Notes under the pieces: generated by a model
What the model was told of the DNA's origin: nothing
Database searches by the model: none
The model's input: the letters and a program-made list of their open reading frames with translations, nothing else
Shown: positions 44,714 through 57,196 of the stretch, in pieces
How the letters are laid out: the number at the start of each line of letters is the position of its first letter
Position numbering within the stretch: position 1 is the stretch's first letter
Source: Prostheceraeus crozeri
Lineage: Eukaryota > Platyhelminthes > Polycladida > Euryleptidae
NCBI GenBank assembly: GCA_907163375.1
Contig: CAJQUW010014769.1
Coordinates: forward strand, 1,302,001 to 1,366,000
Reading direction: 5' to 3'
Length of the DNA stretch: 64,000 nt
Program-made: the position numbers and the translations under genes

Positions 44714-47700
44714 TTGTAGTTACTGTACAATAACCGGTATTTACCGGTCGTATGAGTGCTGGAGTTCGGAGAGTGTGTGTTTTCAAAACTCAGGCTGGAT
44801 TAGTAAACACTCTCCTCCGTTAGAGGCACTGAACAAAACTGCATTTTTTGCCATGTAGCACCAATTGATTTGTTCATAAATGGGCAGTATTCTTGTAGTT
44901 ACTGTACAATAACCGGTATTTACCGGTCGTAGGAGTGCTGGAGTGTCGGAGAAGTGTTTGTTCAAACTCAGACTGGATTAGTAGAACACTCTTCCACCGG
45001 TTAGAGCACTGTACAAACTCATTTTCCATGTAGCACCAATTGATTTGTTCATAAATGGGCAGTATTATTGTAGTTACTGTAAAATAACCGTATTGTAACC
45101 GTCGTTAGGAAGTGCTGGAGTGTCGGAAAGTGTGTGTTCAAACTCAGACTCGATTAGTAGAACACTCTTCCACCGGTTAGAGCACTGTACAAACTCATTT
45201 TCCATGTAGCACCAATTGATTTGTTCATAAATGGGCAGTATTCTTGTAGTTACTGTACAATAACCGGTATTTACCGGTCGTAGGAGTGCTGGAGTGTCGG
45301 AGAAGTGTGTGTTCAAACTCAGACTGGATTAGTAGAACACTCTTCCACCGGTTAGAGCACTGTACAAACTCATTTTCCATGTAGCACCAATTGATTTGTT
45401 CATAAATGGGCAGTATTCTTGTAGTTACTGTACAATAACCGGTATTTACCGTTCGTAGGAGTGCTGGAGTGTCGGAGAAGTGTGTGTTCAAACTCAGACT
45501 GGATTAGTAGAACACTCTTCCACCGGTTAGAGCACTGTACAAACTCATTTTCCCTGTAGCACCAATTGATTTGTTCATAAATGGGCAGTATTCTTGTAGT
45601 TACTGTACAATAACCGGTATTTACCGGTCGTAGGAGTGCTGGAGTGTCGGAGAAGTGTGTGTACAAACTCAGACTGGATTAGTAGAACACTCTTCCACCG
45701 GTTAGAGCACTGTACAAACTCATTTTCCATGTAGCACCAATTGATTTGTTCATAAATGGGCAGTATTCTTGTAGTTACTGTACAATAACCGGTATTTACC
45801 GGTCGTAGGAGTGCTGGAGTGTCGGAGAAGTGTGATTTCAAACTCAGACTGGATTAGTAGAACACTCTTCCACCGGTTAGAGCACTGTACAAACTCATTT
45901 TCCATGTAGCTCAAATTGATTTGTTCATAAATGGGCAGTATTCTTGTAGTTACTGTACAATAACCGGTATTTACCGGTCGTAGGAGTGCTGGAGTGTCGG
46001 AGAAGTGTGTGTTCAAACTCAGACTGGATTAGTAGAACACTCTTCCACCGGTTAGAGCACTGTACAAACTCATTTTCCATGTAGCACCAATTGATTTGTT
46101 CATAAATGGGCAGTATTCTTGTAGTTACTGTACAATAACCGGTATTTACCGGTCGTAGGAGTGCTGGAGTGTCGGAGAAGTGTGTGTTCAAACTCAGACT
46201 GGATTAGTAGAACACTCTTCCACCGGTTAGAGCACTGTACAAACTCATTTTCCATGTAGCACCAATTGATTTGTTCATAAATGGGCAGTATTCTTGTAGT
46301 TACTGTACAATAACCGGTATTTACCGGTCGTAGGAGTGCTGGAGTGTCGGAGAAGTGTGTGTTCAAACTCAGACTGGATTAGTAGAACACTCTTCCACCG
46401 GTTAGAGCACTGTACAAACTCATTTTCCATGTAGCACCAATTGATTTGTTCATAAATGGGCAGTATTCTTGTAGTTACTGTACAATAACCGGTATTTACC
46501 GGTCGTAGGAGTGCTGGAGTGTCGGAGAAGTGTGTGTTCAAACTCAGACTGGATTAGTAGAACACTCTTCCACCGGTTAGAGCACTGTACAAACTCATTT
46601 TCCATGTAGCACCAATTGATTTGTTCATAAATGGGCAGTATTCTTGTAGTTACTGTACAATAACCGGTATTTACCGGTCGTAGGAGTGCTGGAGTGTCGG
46701 AGAAGTGTGTGTTCAAACTCAGACTGGATTAGTAGAACACTCTTCCACCGGTTAGAGCACTGTACAAACTCATTTTCCATGTAGCACCAATTGATTTGTT
46801 CATAAATGGGCAGTATTCTTGTAGTTACTGTACAATAACCGGTATTTACCGGTCGTAGGAGTGCTGGAGTGTCGGAGAAGTGTGTGTTCAAACTCAGACT
46901 GGATTAGTAGAACACTCTTCCACCGGTTAGAGCACTGTACAAACTCATTTTCCATGTAGCACCAATTGATTTGTTCATAAATGGGCAGTATTCTTGTAGT
47001 TACTGTACAATAACCGGTATTTACCGGTCGTAGGAGTGCTGGAGTGTCGGAGAAGTGTGTGTTCAAACTCAGACTGGATTAGTAGAACACTCTTCCACCG
47101 GTTAGAGCACTGTACAAACTCATTTTCCATGTAGCACCAATTGATTTGTTCATAAATGGGCAGTATTCTTGTAGTTACTGTACAATAACCGGTATTTACC
47201 GGTCGTAGGAGTGCTGGAGTGTCGGAGAAGTGTGTGTTCAAACTCAGACTGGATTAGTAGAACACTCTTCCACCGGTTAGAGCACTGTACAAACTCATTT
47301 TCCATGTAGCACCAATTGATTTGTTCATAAATGGGCAGTATTCTTGTAGTTACTGTACAATAACCGGTATTTACCGGTCGTAGGAGTGCTGGAGTGTCGG
47401 AGAAGTGTGTGTTCAAACTCAGACTGGATTAGTAGAACACTCTTCCACCGGTTAGAGCACTGTACAAACTCATTTTCCATGTAGCACCAATTGATTTGTT
47501 CATAAATGGGCAGTATTCTTGTAGTTACTGTACAATAACCGGTATTTACCGGTCGTAGGAGTGCTGGAGTGTCGGAGAAGTGTGTGTTCAAACTCAGACT
47601 GGATTAGTAGAACACTCTTCCACCGGTTAGAGCACTGTACAAACTCATTTTCCATGTAGCACCAATTGATTTGTTCATAAATGGGCAGTATTCTTGTAGT

Positions 47701-50700
47701 TACTGTACAATAACCGGTATTTACCGGTCGTAGGAGTGCTGGAGTGTCGGAGAAGTGTGTGTTCAAACTCAGACTGGATTAGTAGAACACTCTTCCACCG
47801 GTTAGAGCACTGTACAAACTCATTTTCCATGTAGCACCAATTGATTTGTTCATAAATGGGCAGTATTCTTGTAGTTACTGTACAATAACCGGTATTTACC
47901 GGTCGTAGGAGTGCTGGAGTGTCGGAGAAGTGTGTGTTCAAACTCAGACTGGATTAGTAGAACACTCTTCCACCGGTTAGAGCACTGTACAAACTCATTT
48001 TCCATGTAGCACCAATTGATTTGTTCATAAATGGGCAGTATTCTTGTAGTTACTGTACAATAACCGGTATTTACCGGTCGTAGGAGTGCTGGAGTGTCGG
48101 AGAAGTGTGTGTTCAAACTCAGACTGGATTAGTAGAACACTCTTCCACCGGTTAGAGCACTGTACAAACTCATTTTCCATGTAGCACCAATTGATTTGTT
48201 CATAAATGGGCAGTATTCTTGTAGTTACTGTACAATAACCGGTATTTACCGGTCGTAGGAGTGCTGGAGTGTCGGAGAAGTGTGTGTTCAAACTCAGACT
48301 GGATTAGTAGAACACTCTTCCACCGGTTAGAGCACTGTACAAACTCATTTTCCATGTAGCACCAATTGATTTGTTCATAAATGGGCAGTATTCTTGTAGT
48401 TACTGTACAATAACCGGTATTTACCGGTCGTAGGAGTGCTGGAGTGTCGGAGAAGTGTGTGTTCAAACTCAGACTGGATTAGTAGAACACTCTTCCACCG
48501 GTTAGAGCACTGTACAAACTCATTTTCCATGTAGCACCAATTGATTTGTTCATAAATGGGCAGTATTCTTGTAGTTACTGTACAATAACCGGTATTTACC
48601 GGTCGTAGGAGTGCTGGAGTGTCGGAGAAGTGTGTGTTCAAACTCAGACTGGATTAGTAGAACACTCTTCCACCGGTTAGAGCACTGTACAAACTCATTT
48701 TCCATGTAGCACCAATTGATTTGTTCATAAATGGGCAGTATTCTTGTAGTTACTGTACAATAACCGGTATTTACCGGTCGTAGGAGTGCTGGAGTGTCGG
48801 AGAAGTGTGTGTTCAAACTCAGACTGGATTAGTAGAACACTCTTCCACCGGTTAGAGCACTGTACAAACTCATTTTCCATGTAGCACCAATTGATTTGTT
48901 CATAAATGGGCAGTATTCTTGTAGTTACTGTACAATAACCGGTATTTACCGGTCGTAGGAGTGCTGGAGTGTCGGAGAAGTGTGTGTTCAAACTCAGACT
49001 GGATTAGTAGAACACTCTTCCACCGGTTAGAGCACTGTACAAACTCATTTTCCATGTAGCACCAATTGATTTGTTCATAAATGGGCAGTATTCTTGTAGT
49101 TACTGTACAATAACCGGTATTTACCGGTCGTAGGAGTGCTGGAGTGTCGGAGAAGTGTGTGTTCAAACTCAGACTGGATTAGTAGAACACTCTTCCACCG
49201 GTTAGAGCACTGTACAAACTCATTTTCCATGTAGCACCAATTGATTTGTTCATAAATGGGCAGTATTCTTGTAGTTACTGTACAATAACCGGTATTTACC
49301 GGTCGTAGGAGTGCTGGAGTGTCGGAGAAGTGTGTGTTCAAACTCAGACTGGATTAGTAGAACACTCTTCCACCGGTTAGAGCACTGTACAAACTCATTT
49401 TCCATGTAGCACCAATTGATTTGTTCATAAATGGGCAGTATTCTTGTAGTTACTGTACAATAACCGGTATTTACCGGTCGTAGGAGTGCTGGAGTGTCGG
49501 AGAAGTGTGTGTTCAAACTCAGACTGGATTAGTAGAACACTCTTCCACCGGTTAGAGCACTGTACAAACTCATTTTCCATGTAGCACCAATTGATTTGTT
49601 CATAAATGGGCAGTATTCTTGTAGTTACTGTACAATAACCGGTATTTACCGGTCGTAGGAGTGCTGGAGTGTCGGAGAAGTGTGTGTTCAAACTCAGACT
49701 GGATTAGTAGAACACTCTTCCACCGGTTAGAGCACTGTACAAACTCATTTTCCATGTAGCACCAATTGATTTGTTCATAAATGGGCAGTATTCTTGTAGT
49801 TACTGTACAATAACCGGTATTTACCGGTCGTAGGAGTGCTGGAGTGTCGGAGAAGTGTGTGTTCAAACTCAGACTGGATTAGTAGAACACTCTTCCACCG
49901 GTTAGAGCACTGTACAAACTCATTTTCCATGTAGCACCAATTGATTTGTTCATAAATGGGCAGTATTCTTGTAGTTACTGTACAATAACCGGTATTTACC
50001 GGTCGTAGGAGTGCTGGAGTGTCGGAGAAGTGTGTGTTCAAACTCAGACTGGATTAGTAGAACACTCTTCCACCGGTTAGAGCACTGTACAAACTCATTT
50101 TCCATGTAGCACCAATTGATTTGTTCATAAATGGGCAGTATTCTTGTAGTTACTGTACAATAACCGGTATTTACCGGTCGTAGGAGTGCTGGAGTGTCGG
50201 AGAAGTGTGTGTTCAAACTCAGACTGGATTAGTAGAACACTCTTCCACCGGTTAGAGCACTGTACAAACTCATTTTCCATGTAGCACCAATTGATTTGTT
50301 CATAAATGGGCAGTATTCTTGTAGTTACTGTACAATAACCGGTATTTACCGGTCGTAGGAGTGCTGGAGTGTCGGAGAAGTGTGTGTTCAAACTCAGACT
50401 GGATTAGTAGAACACTCTTCCACCGGTTAGAGCACTGTACAAACTCATTTTCCATGTAGCACCAATTGATTTGTTCATAAATGGGCAGTATTCTTGTAGT
50501 TACTGTACAATAACCGGTATTTACCGGTCGTAGGAGTGCTGGAGTGTCGGAGAAGTGTGTGTTCAAACTCAGACTGGATTAGTAGAACACTCTTCCACCG
50601 GTTAGAGCACTGTACAAACTCATTTTCCATGTAGCACCAATTGATTTGTTCATAAATGGGCAGTATTCTTGTAGTTACTGTACAATAACCGGTATTTACC

Positions 50701-53700
50701 GGTCGTAGGAGTGCTGGAGTGTCGGAGAAGTGTGTGTTCAAACTCAGACTGGATTAGTAGAACACTCTTCCACCGGTTAGAGCACTGTACAAACTCATTT
50801 TCCATGTAGCACCAATTGATTTGTTCATAAATGGGCAGTATTCTTGTAGTTACTGTACAATAACCGGTATTTACCGGTCGTAGGAGTGCTGGAGTGTCGG
50901 AGAAGTGTGTGTTCAAACTCAGACTGGATTAGTAGAACACTCTTCCACCGGTTAGAGCACTGTACAAACTCATTTTCCATGTAGCACCAATTGATTTGTT
51001 CATAAATGGGCAGTATTCTTGTAGTTACTGTACAATAACCGGTATTTACCGGTCGTAGGAGTGCTGGAGTGTCGGAGAAGTGTGTGTTCAAACTCAGACT
51101 GGATTAGTAGAACACTCTTCCACCGGTTAGAGCACTGTACAAACTCATTTTCCATGTAGCACCAATTGATTTGTTCATAAATGGGCAGTATTCTTGTAGT
51201 TACTGTACAATAACCGGTATTTACCGGTCGTAGGAGTGCTGGAGTGTCGGAGAAGTGTGTGTTCAAACTCAGACTGGATTAGTAGAACACTCTTCCACCG
51301 GTTAGAGCACTGTACAAACTCATTTTCCATGTAGCACCAATTGATTTGTTCATAAATGGGCAGTATTCTTGTAGTTACTGTACAATAACCGGTATTTACC
51401 GGTCGTAGGAGTGCTGGAGTGTCGGAGAAGTGTGTGTTCAAACTCAGACTGGATTAGTAGAACACTCTTCCACCGGTTAGAGCACTGTACAAACTCATTT
51501 TCCATGTAGCACCAATTGATTTGTTCATAAATGGGCAGTATTCTTGTAGTTACTGTACAATAACCGGTATTTACCGGTCGTAGGAGTGCTGGAGTGTCGG
51601 AGAAGTGTGTGTTCAAACTCAGACTGGATTAGTAGAACACTCTTCCACCGGTTAGAGCACTGTACAAACTCATTTTCCATGTAGCACCAATTGATTTGTT
51701 CATAAATGGGCAGTATTCTTGTAGTTACTGTACAATAACCGGTATTTACCGGTCGTAGGAGTGCTGGAGTGTCGGAGAAGTGTGTGTTCAAACTCAGACT
51801 GGATTAGTAGAACACTCTTCCACCGGTTAGAGCACTGTACAAACTCATTTTCCATGTAGCACCAATTGATTTGTTCATAAATGGGCAGTATTCTTGTAGT
51901 TACTGTACAATAACCGGTATTTACCGGTCGTAGGAGTGCTGGAGTGTCGGAGAAGTGTGTGTTCAAACTCAGACTGGATTAGTAGAACACTCTTCCACCG
52001 GTTAGAGCACTGTACAAACTCATTTTCCATGTAGCACCAATTGATTTGTTCATAAATGGGCAGTATTCTTGTAGTTACTGTACAATAACCGGTATTTACC
52101 GGTCGTAGGAGTGCTGGAGTGTCGGAGAAGTGTGTGTTCAAACTCAGACTGGATTAGTAGAACACTCTTCCACCGGTTAGAGCACTGTACAAACTCATTT
52201 TCCATGTAGCACCAATTGATTTGTTCATAAATGGGCAGTATTCTTGTAGTTACTGTACAATAACCGGTATTTACCGGTCGTAGGAGTGCTGGAGTGTCGG
52301 AGAAGTGTGTGTTCAAACTCAGACTGGATTAGTAGAACACTCTTCCACCGGTTAGAGCACTGTACAAACTCATTTTCCATGTAGCACCAATTGATTTGTT
52401 CATAAATGGGCAGTATTCTTGTAGTTACTGTACAATAACCGGTATTTACCGGTCGTAGGAGTGCTGGAGTGTCGGAGAAGTGTGTGTTCAAACTCAGACT
52501 GGATTAGTAGAACACTCTTCCACCGGTTAGAGCACTGTACAAACTCATTTTCCATGTAGCACCAATTGATTTGTTCATAAATGGGCAGTATTCTTGTAGT
52601 TACTGTACAATAACCGGTATTTACCGGTCGTAGGAGTGCTGGAGTGTCGGAGAAGTGTGTGTTCAAACTCAGACTGGATTAGTAGAACACTCTTCCACCG
52701 GTTAGAGCACTGTACAAACTCATTTTCCATGTAGCACCAATTGATTTGTTCATAAATGGGCAGTATTCTTGTAGTTACTGTACAATAACCGGTATTTACC
52801 GGTCGTAGGAGTGCTGGAGTGTCGGAGAAGTGTGTGTTCAAACTCAGACTGGATTAGTAGAACACTCTTCCACCGGTTAGAGCACTGTACAAACTCATTT
52901 TCCATGTAGCACCAATTGATTTGTTCATAAATGGGCAGTATTCTTGTAGTTACTGTACAATAACCGGTATTTACCGGTCGTAGGAGTGCTGGAGTGTCGG
53001 AGAAGTGTGTGTTCAAACTCAGACTGGATTAGTAGAACACTCTTCCACCGGTTAGAGCACTGTACAAACTCATTTTCCATGTAGCACCAATTGATTTGTT
53101 CATAAATGGGCAGTATTCTTGTAGTTACTGTACAATAACCGGTATTTACCGGTCGTAGGAGTGCTGGAGTGTCGGAGAAGTGTGTGTTCAAACTCAGACT
53201 GGATTAGTAGAACACTCTTCCACCGGTTAGAGCACTGTACAAACTCATTTTCCATGTAGCACCAATTGATTTGTTCATAAATGGGCAGTATTCTTGTAGT
53301 TACTGTACAATAACCGGTATTTACCGGTCGTAGGAGTGCTGGAGTGTCGGAGAAGTGTGTGTTCAAACTCAGACTGGATTAGTAGAACACTCTTCCACCG
53401 GTTAGAGCACTGTACAAACTCATTTTCCATGTAGCACCAATTGATTTGTTCATAAATGGGCAGTATTCTTGTAGTTACTGTACAATAACCGGTATTTACC
53501 GGTCGTAGGAGTGCTGGAGTGTCGGAGAAGTGTGTGTTCAAACTCAGACTGGATTAGTAGAAACACTTGTTCCACCGGGTTATGAGGAGCATCTGTACAT
53601 ACAAAATAATTTTTTCCATGTGCTAGCACCAATTGATTTGTTCATAAATGGGTGTATTCTAGTGGTTTACTGTTAGGTATAACCGGTATTTAACTGGTCC

Positions 53701-54974
53701 GTAGGTAGTGCTTTGGAGTGAGTGTAGTGGGATGAAAGATAGTTGAAGTGTGTGTTTTTTAAACTATCAGACTCGATTAGTAGAACATGTGTCATCGGTT
53801 TTTATGTTTTAGGAGCTGTACAAACTCACATTTTCCATTGTTTACGCACCAATTGATTTGTTCATAAATGGTTAGTATTCTAGTGGTTACTGTTTAGAAT
53901 AACCGGTATTTACGGTCGTAGGATGTGTGGAGTTGGTCGGAGAAAGTGTGTGTTTCAAACTCACACAGGACTGGATTAGTATGAACACTCTTCCACTGGT
54001 TTTTATAGGCACATGTACAAACTCATTTTCCATGTTAGCTCCAATTGTTTGTTCTTAAATGGGGCAGTAGATTTCTTGTAGTTATGTACACAATAACCGG
54101 TATTTACCGGTCGTAGGAGGAGTTGCTGGTGTGTTCGGTGAGTAGAAGTAGGAATAGGAAAAGAAGGATTGGGAGGAAGTGTTTTAGTGTTATCAAACAT
54201 CAGACGGAGTAGTAGAACATGTTTCCACCGGTTTTTTTAGAGCCTCTTGTACAAACTCATTTTCAATGTAAGACCAATTGATTTTTGGTTCATATTAAAT
54301 GGGGGCAGTAATGTATTCTTGTAGTTACTGTTACAATACCGGTATTTCCCGGTCGTAGGAGTTGCATGACGTGTACGGAAGAAGTGTTTGTACTGTGTTG
54401 TGTTCAAACTCAGGTTCTGGATTGAGTAGAAAATGTTCCACGGTTAGAGTTGTTTAGAGCACGCTGTACCAAACTCATTTTTCCATGTTTAGCACCCAAT
54501 TGATTTGTCTTTAAATTGGGCAGTTAGTAGTAGGATACCTTGTAGTTACTGTTACAATAACCGGTTATTGACCTGGTGTTAGGAGTGCTGGAGGTGTACG
54601 GAGAAATGAGTAGAGTATGAATCAGAAGAAGTGTTTGTGTTCAAATCTCAGACTGGATTAGTTTGTGAGAACACTGTTCACACGGTTAGAGCACTCTTGT
54701 ACAAACTCATTTTCATGTGCTAGCACAATTGATTTGTTCTTGAATGGGCAGTTAGTAATTCCTTGTAGTTTACTCTGTACAATAACGGTATTTATTTACC
54801 CGGGTTCGTTAGGAATTTGTATCGCCGTAGGAGTGCTTTAGTGCCTTGTGGAGTGTTGTCGGAGAAGTGTGGGATTGGTGTTCAAACTTCCTCAGACTGG
54901 ATTAAGTGATTTGAAAGAACACTCTTCTTCCACCGGTTAGAGCACTGTACCAACTCATTTTCCATGTAATAGCA

Positions 54975-55376
54975 CCAAGAACAAGAAACTTTTTCTGGAA
55001 AATCTTATCAATTTTTTTGAAAAAAAAATCGGTTTTTTTTTTGTCGGTTTTTTCTGGTTGTTCGTGTAAGGAAAAAAGTGATGGAAGTTGCTGTAGAAAC
55101 TCAGGGTTTTTTGCTATTGTATCTAAATATTTTTCACGATCGGAATGCTTGTTAAAAACTCGAAACCAGGTAGTAGTTGAGCTCCAATAATGCACCAAAT
55201 TTTTCGAATTTAATAATTTTGAATTTTGAAGGGTTGAAAGTGTTCGAATTTTGGAAAACTTTTTGGTTGTACAAAACTCTGCGTATCAGTAGTTTACCAT
55301 AAACATGTGGTTTCCTATTCTGTACAAACTCTATTTAAAAAGTTGGTGTTGAAGTTGGTGCTAACTTCAACGACAT
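54975..55376 (-). repeat. Right terminal inverted repeat, unique segment
   Basis: Reverse complement of 32927-33290, sharing the words TTTTCTGGAAAATCTTATCA, GGTTGTTCGTGTAAGGAAA, CATGTGGTTTCCTATTCTGT and AGTTGGTGTTGAAGTTGGTG. It is about 40 bp longer than the left segment through small insertions, mostly in homopolymer runs (for example the T-runs near 55030). Confidence 0.85.
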
Positions 55377-55385
55377 GAGCAGGAG

Positions 55386-56125
55386 CAAGTCACACACACT
55401 TGAACCTTCATAATCTCATCAGTTGATCGAAGATGCTCAAACTCAATTAATGGTTAAGAGTAAATTCAAGAAAAGACGGTGTAATACAACTTCTCTCTCA
55501 TCAACCAGGATAATGACGCGCCGGAAAATATGCTGTCAAGTAAAGAACATTTGTTTTATCAGAAATGAGAAAACATTAATCACAGAGCGATGCTCCACTA
55601 CCTGCAAGAAACAGCATGAACAATGTCATTAATGTTTTTCACCTGCAATGCGGAAAGCGAGCAACATGCTAAACATGTAATGCGGAAAGTGAAAACGTTC
55701 GAAGAGCGCATAAACATGAGTTAAAGATAAAGAAAAAGACTAAATTTACTTCATTTTTCCGCTTTATTCGGAGAAAGAAGATTAAGATTTACCAAATACA
55801 TTTTATCATGAGAACAGTGAATTAAGAATAACGTTAAGATCCTTGACTCAGACAACTGCCTTGCAACAAAGATGGGTAAATCAGGAATGTAAATTGAGAA
55901 ATTGGTCTATAAATGACACAATGCAAAAGAAAATGTGTAGTGTATAAGCTCAATTGTGATAAGCGCGAAGGTCTCAAAGTAGGAAGCACAGTAAGACCTC
56001 TACACAGGTGCCGTGAGCAAGAAACAAACATTCAATCTTCAATGTTCAAGCGTCCACAAAAATACAATTATTCTCGCTCATGATAATGTCCCCTCAAATC
56101 TAAGATTTTGAGGGTAAAAAGAGAC
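55386..56125. other. Stretch without recognised gene
   Basis: Just right of the giant element. The word AATGCGGAAAG(C/T)GA occurs at about 55649 and 55679. Open frame 55423-55632 (MIEDAQTQLMVKSKFKKRRC...) has several cysteines but no recognised domain. Confidence 0.45.
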
Positions 56126-57196
56126 AGCGCGACCCACCGTCACGTTCGTAATCGCTACCAACTCCCCGTACAGCCCACCCGATCATCTACGCCTCGCCCC
56201 ACACCCCTGCCACGTTATGGCTCGCCACCCCTCACGGCCCACCCCCCGACCGCCCCCCGTTCCCCCACGTCCCACTGACCCCTCACCCGTCGCGGCAGCC
56301 CCGTCGCTCCTGCCCGCGTAAATAGTACTCGCAACTCCGCCGTCTCCGTTTTCGTAACGTCGCGCCCTCCCAATCTCAAGCAAACCACCTCGCCCCTCGG
56401 TACTGACCCGCAAATCCGGCACGGCAAGTGCTCATCCTCTCACAACTTCTTCCTTGCTGCCGTGCTCCCGGGCCTCCCCTCCACTAGCCGATCGACTCAC
56501 GCTCGTACCGCGCGTACCTTGACGCCCCCGCACTACCCCACGCTCCCGCTAACTCTCGGGCCTCGTCGTCAACAGCACCGTAAGTATTCTGGTGACGTCC
56601 TTCTCCACCCCTCTACGTCCCCCATACAACCCGTCGTAGCCACCGTCGACTCCGCCGAACTGCTTGTGGAGTGCCCCAGCTCCCCCTAACCCGTCCCTTT
56701 AAAACGAGTAACGCATCACCCCACTCCCCCGTAAAAAACGCCCTCCACCGCACGCCCCGCCCCCCCCCCCGGGCGGCACGTCGTCCCTGTCCTACCTCCC
56801 CCAAGTCGCGTCCACTCCGTCGCAACCCATCCCGTCAGGCTACCCGAGTATCACTAATGGAGCCCTTGATCGCCCGCGCCCCGCTCTAGTCCACAGCCCA
56901 GGACAACCACTCCCCCCAACACGTCGCTCCCCCCGCGTGCGCCCCGTACGCTCCACCCCCCCCGTAACGCGTTTAACCCGGGCCCCGCACGTCCGCCGCC
57001 GTCCGCCCCCCGTCGCCCCCCCCCGTCCCCTTTCCCCTCCCGTCCCGCCACCCCACCCCTCGCCACCCCCCGCGTCGTACCCCCCGCCCCTCCCCCACCC
57101 CCGCCCCTCGTCGCTCCTCCCGCGGCCGCCCGATCCTACGGATAAATCACCGACGCCCCCCCCACCCCCCCCCGCCTCCCACGCCGCGTCGTGTAA
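56126..57196. other. Extremely C-rich, strand-asymmetric block (1.07 kb)
   Basis: Plus-strand C is by far the commonest base, with C-runs up to about 10, and most G residues occur in CG or GT contexts. The flanks are ordinary AT-rich DNA and the edges are sharp. Long proline-rich (plus) and glycine-rich (minus) open frames here follow from composition. No domain is seen. It may be a CpG-rich regulatory or satellite block, or an assembly artefact comparable to the poly-G patches in the array. Confidence 0.6.

Larger units (their letters stand above)
38100..54974 (-). repeat. Right array: about 96 tandem 175-bp monomers, minus orientation
   Basis: The plus-strand monomer starts at GGGCAGTATTCTTGTAGTTA, contains the AACCGGTATTTACCGGTCGT block and CCACCGGTTAGAGCACTGTA, and ends TTGATTTGTTCATAAAT. 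It is the reverse complement of the left-array unit. From about 46.0 to 53.5 kb roughly 43 consecutive units look identical at every base. At 38.1-45.2 kb and 53.54-54.97 kb units carry many one-base indels and some large interruptions. Because 175 is not a multiple of three, each unit shifts frame, giving overlapping 88-residue open frames that are not genes. Confidence 0.93.
32927..55376. mobile_element. Giant inverted-repeat (foldback/Mutator-like) element, 22.45 kb, containing the 175-bp arrays
   Basis: GAGCAGGAG lies immediately outside both ends (32918-32926 and 55377-55385), an exact 9-bp direct duplication. The element begins ATGTCGTTGAAGTTAGCACC and ends with its reverse complement GGTGCTAACTTCAACGACAT. 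Inside each end is a unique terminal segment, then 175-bp monomers: plus orientation on the left, minus on the right. A central spacer of 3.4 kb follows the left array. A 9-bp duplication is the Mutator-superfamily signature and is also reported for foldback elements of flies. No transposase is recognisable in the spacer, so the element is presumably mobilised in trans. The right terminal segment carries many small indels relative to the left. Confidence 0.85.

Noticed and set aside
44326-44786. Proline- and glycine-rich open frames in the array
   Set aside because: They are produced by the poly-G interruption at 44513-44713 and have no domain.
33356-53541. Dozens of near-identical 82-88 residue open frames starting MNTHFSDTPALLRPVNTGYC
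   Set aside because: They recur every 175 bp with the repeat unit, overlap one another, and shift frame from unit to unit because 175 is not a multiple of three. They are repeat by-products, not a gene family.
38100-54974. CRISPR-like array
   Set aside because: Whole 175-bp units are repeated head to tail without unique spacers, in a eukaryotic context, so this is a tandem repeat.
32927-55376. Interpretation as a Polinton or other capsid-bearing element
   Set aside because: Size and inverted ends would fit, but there is no polymerase, integrase, ATPase or capsid-like frame, and the target duplication is 9 bp rather than 6.
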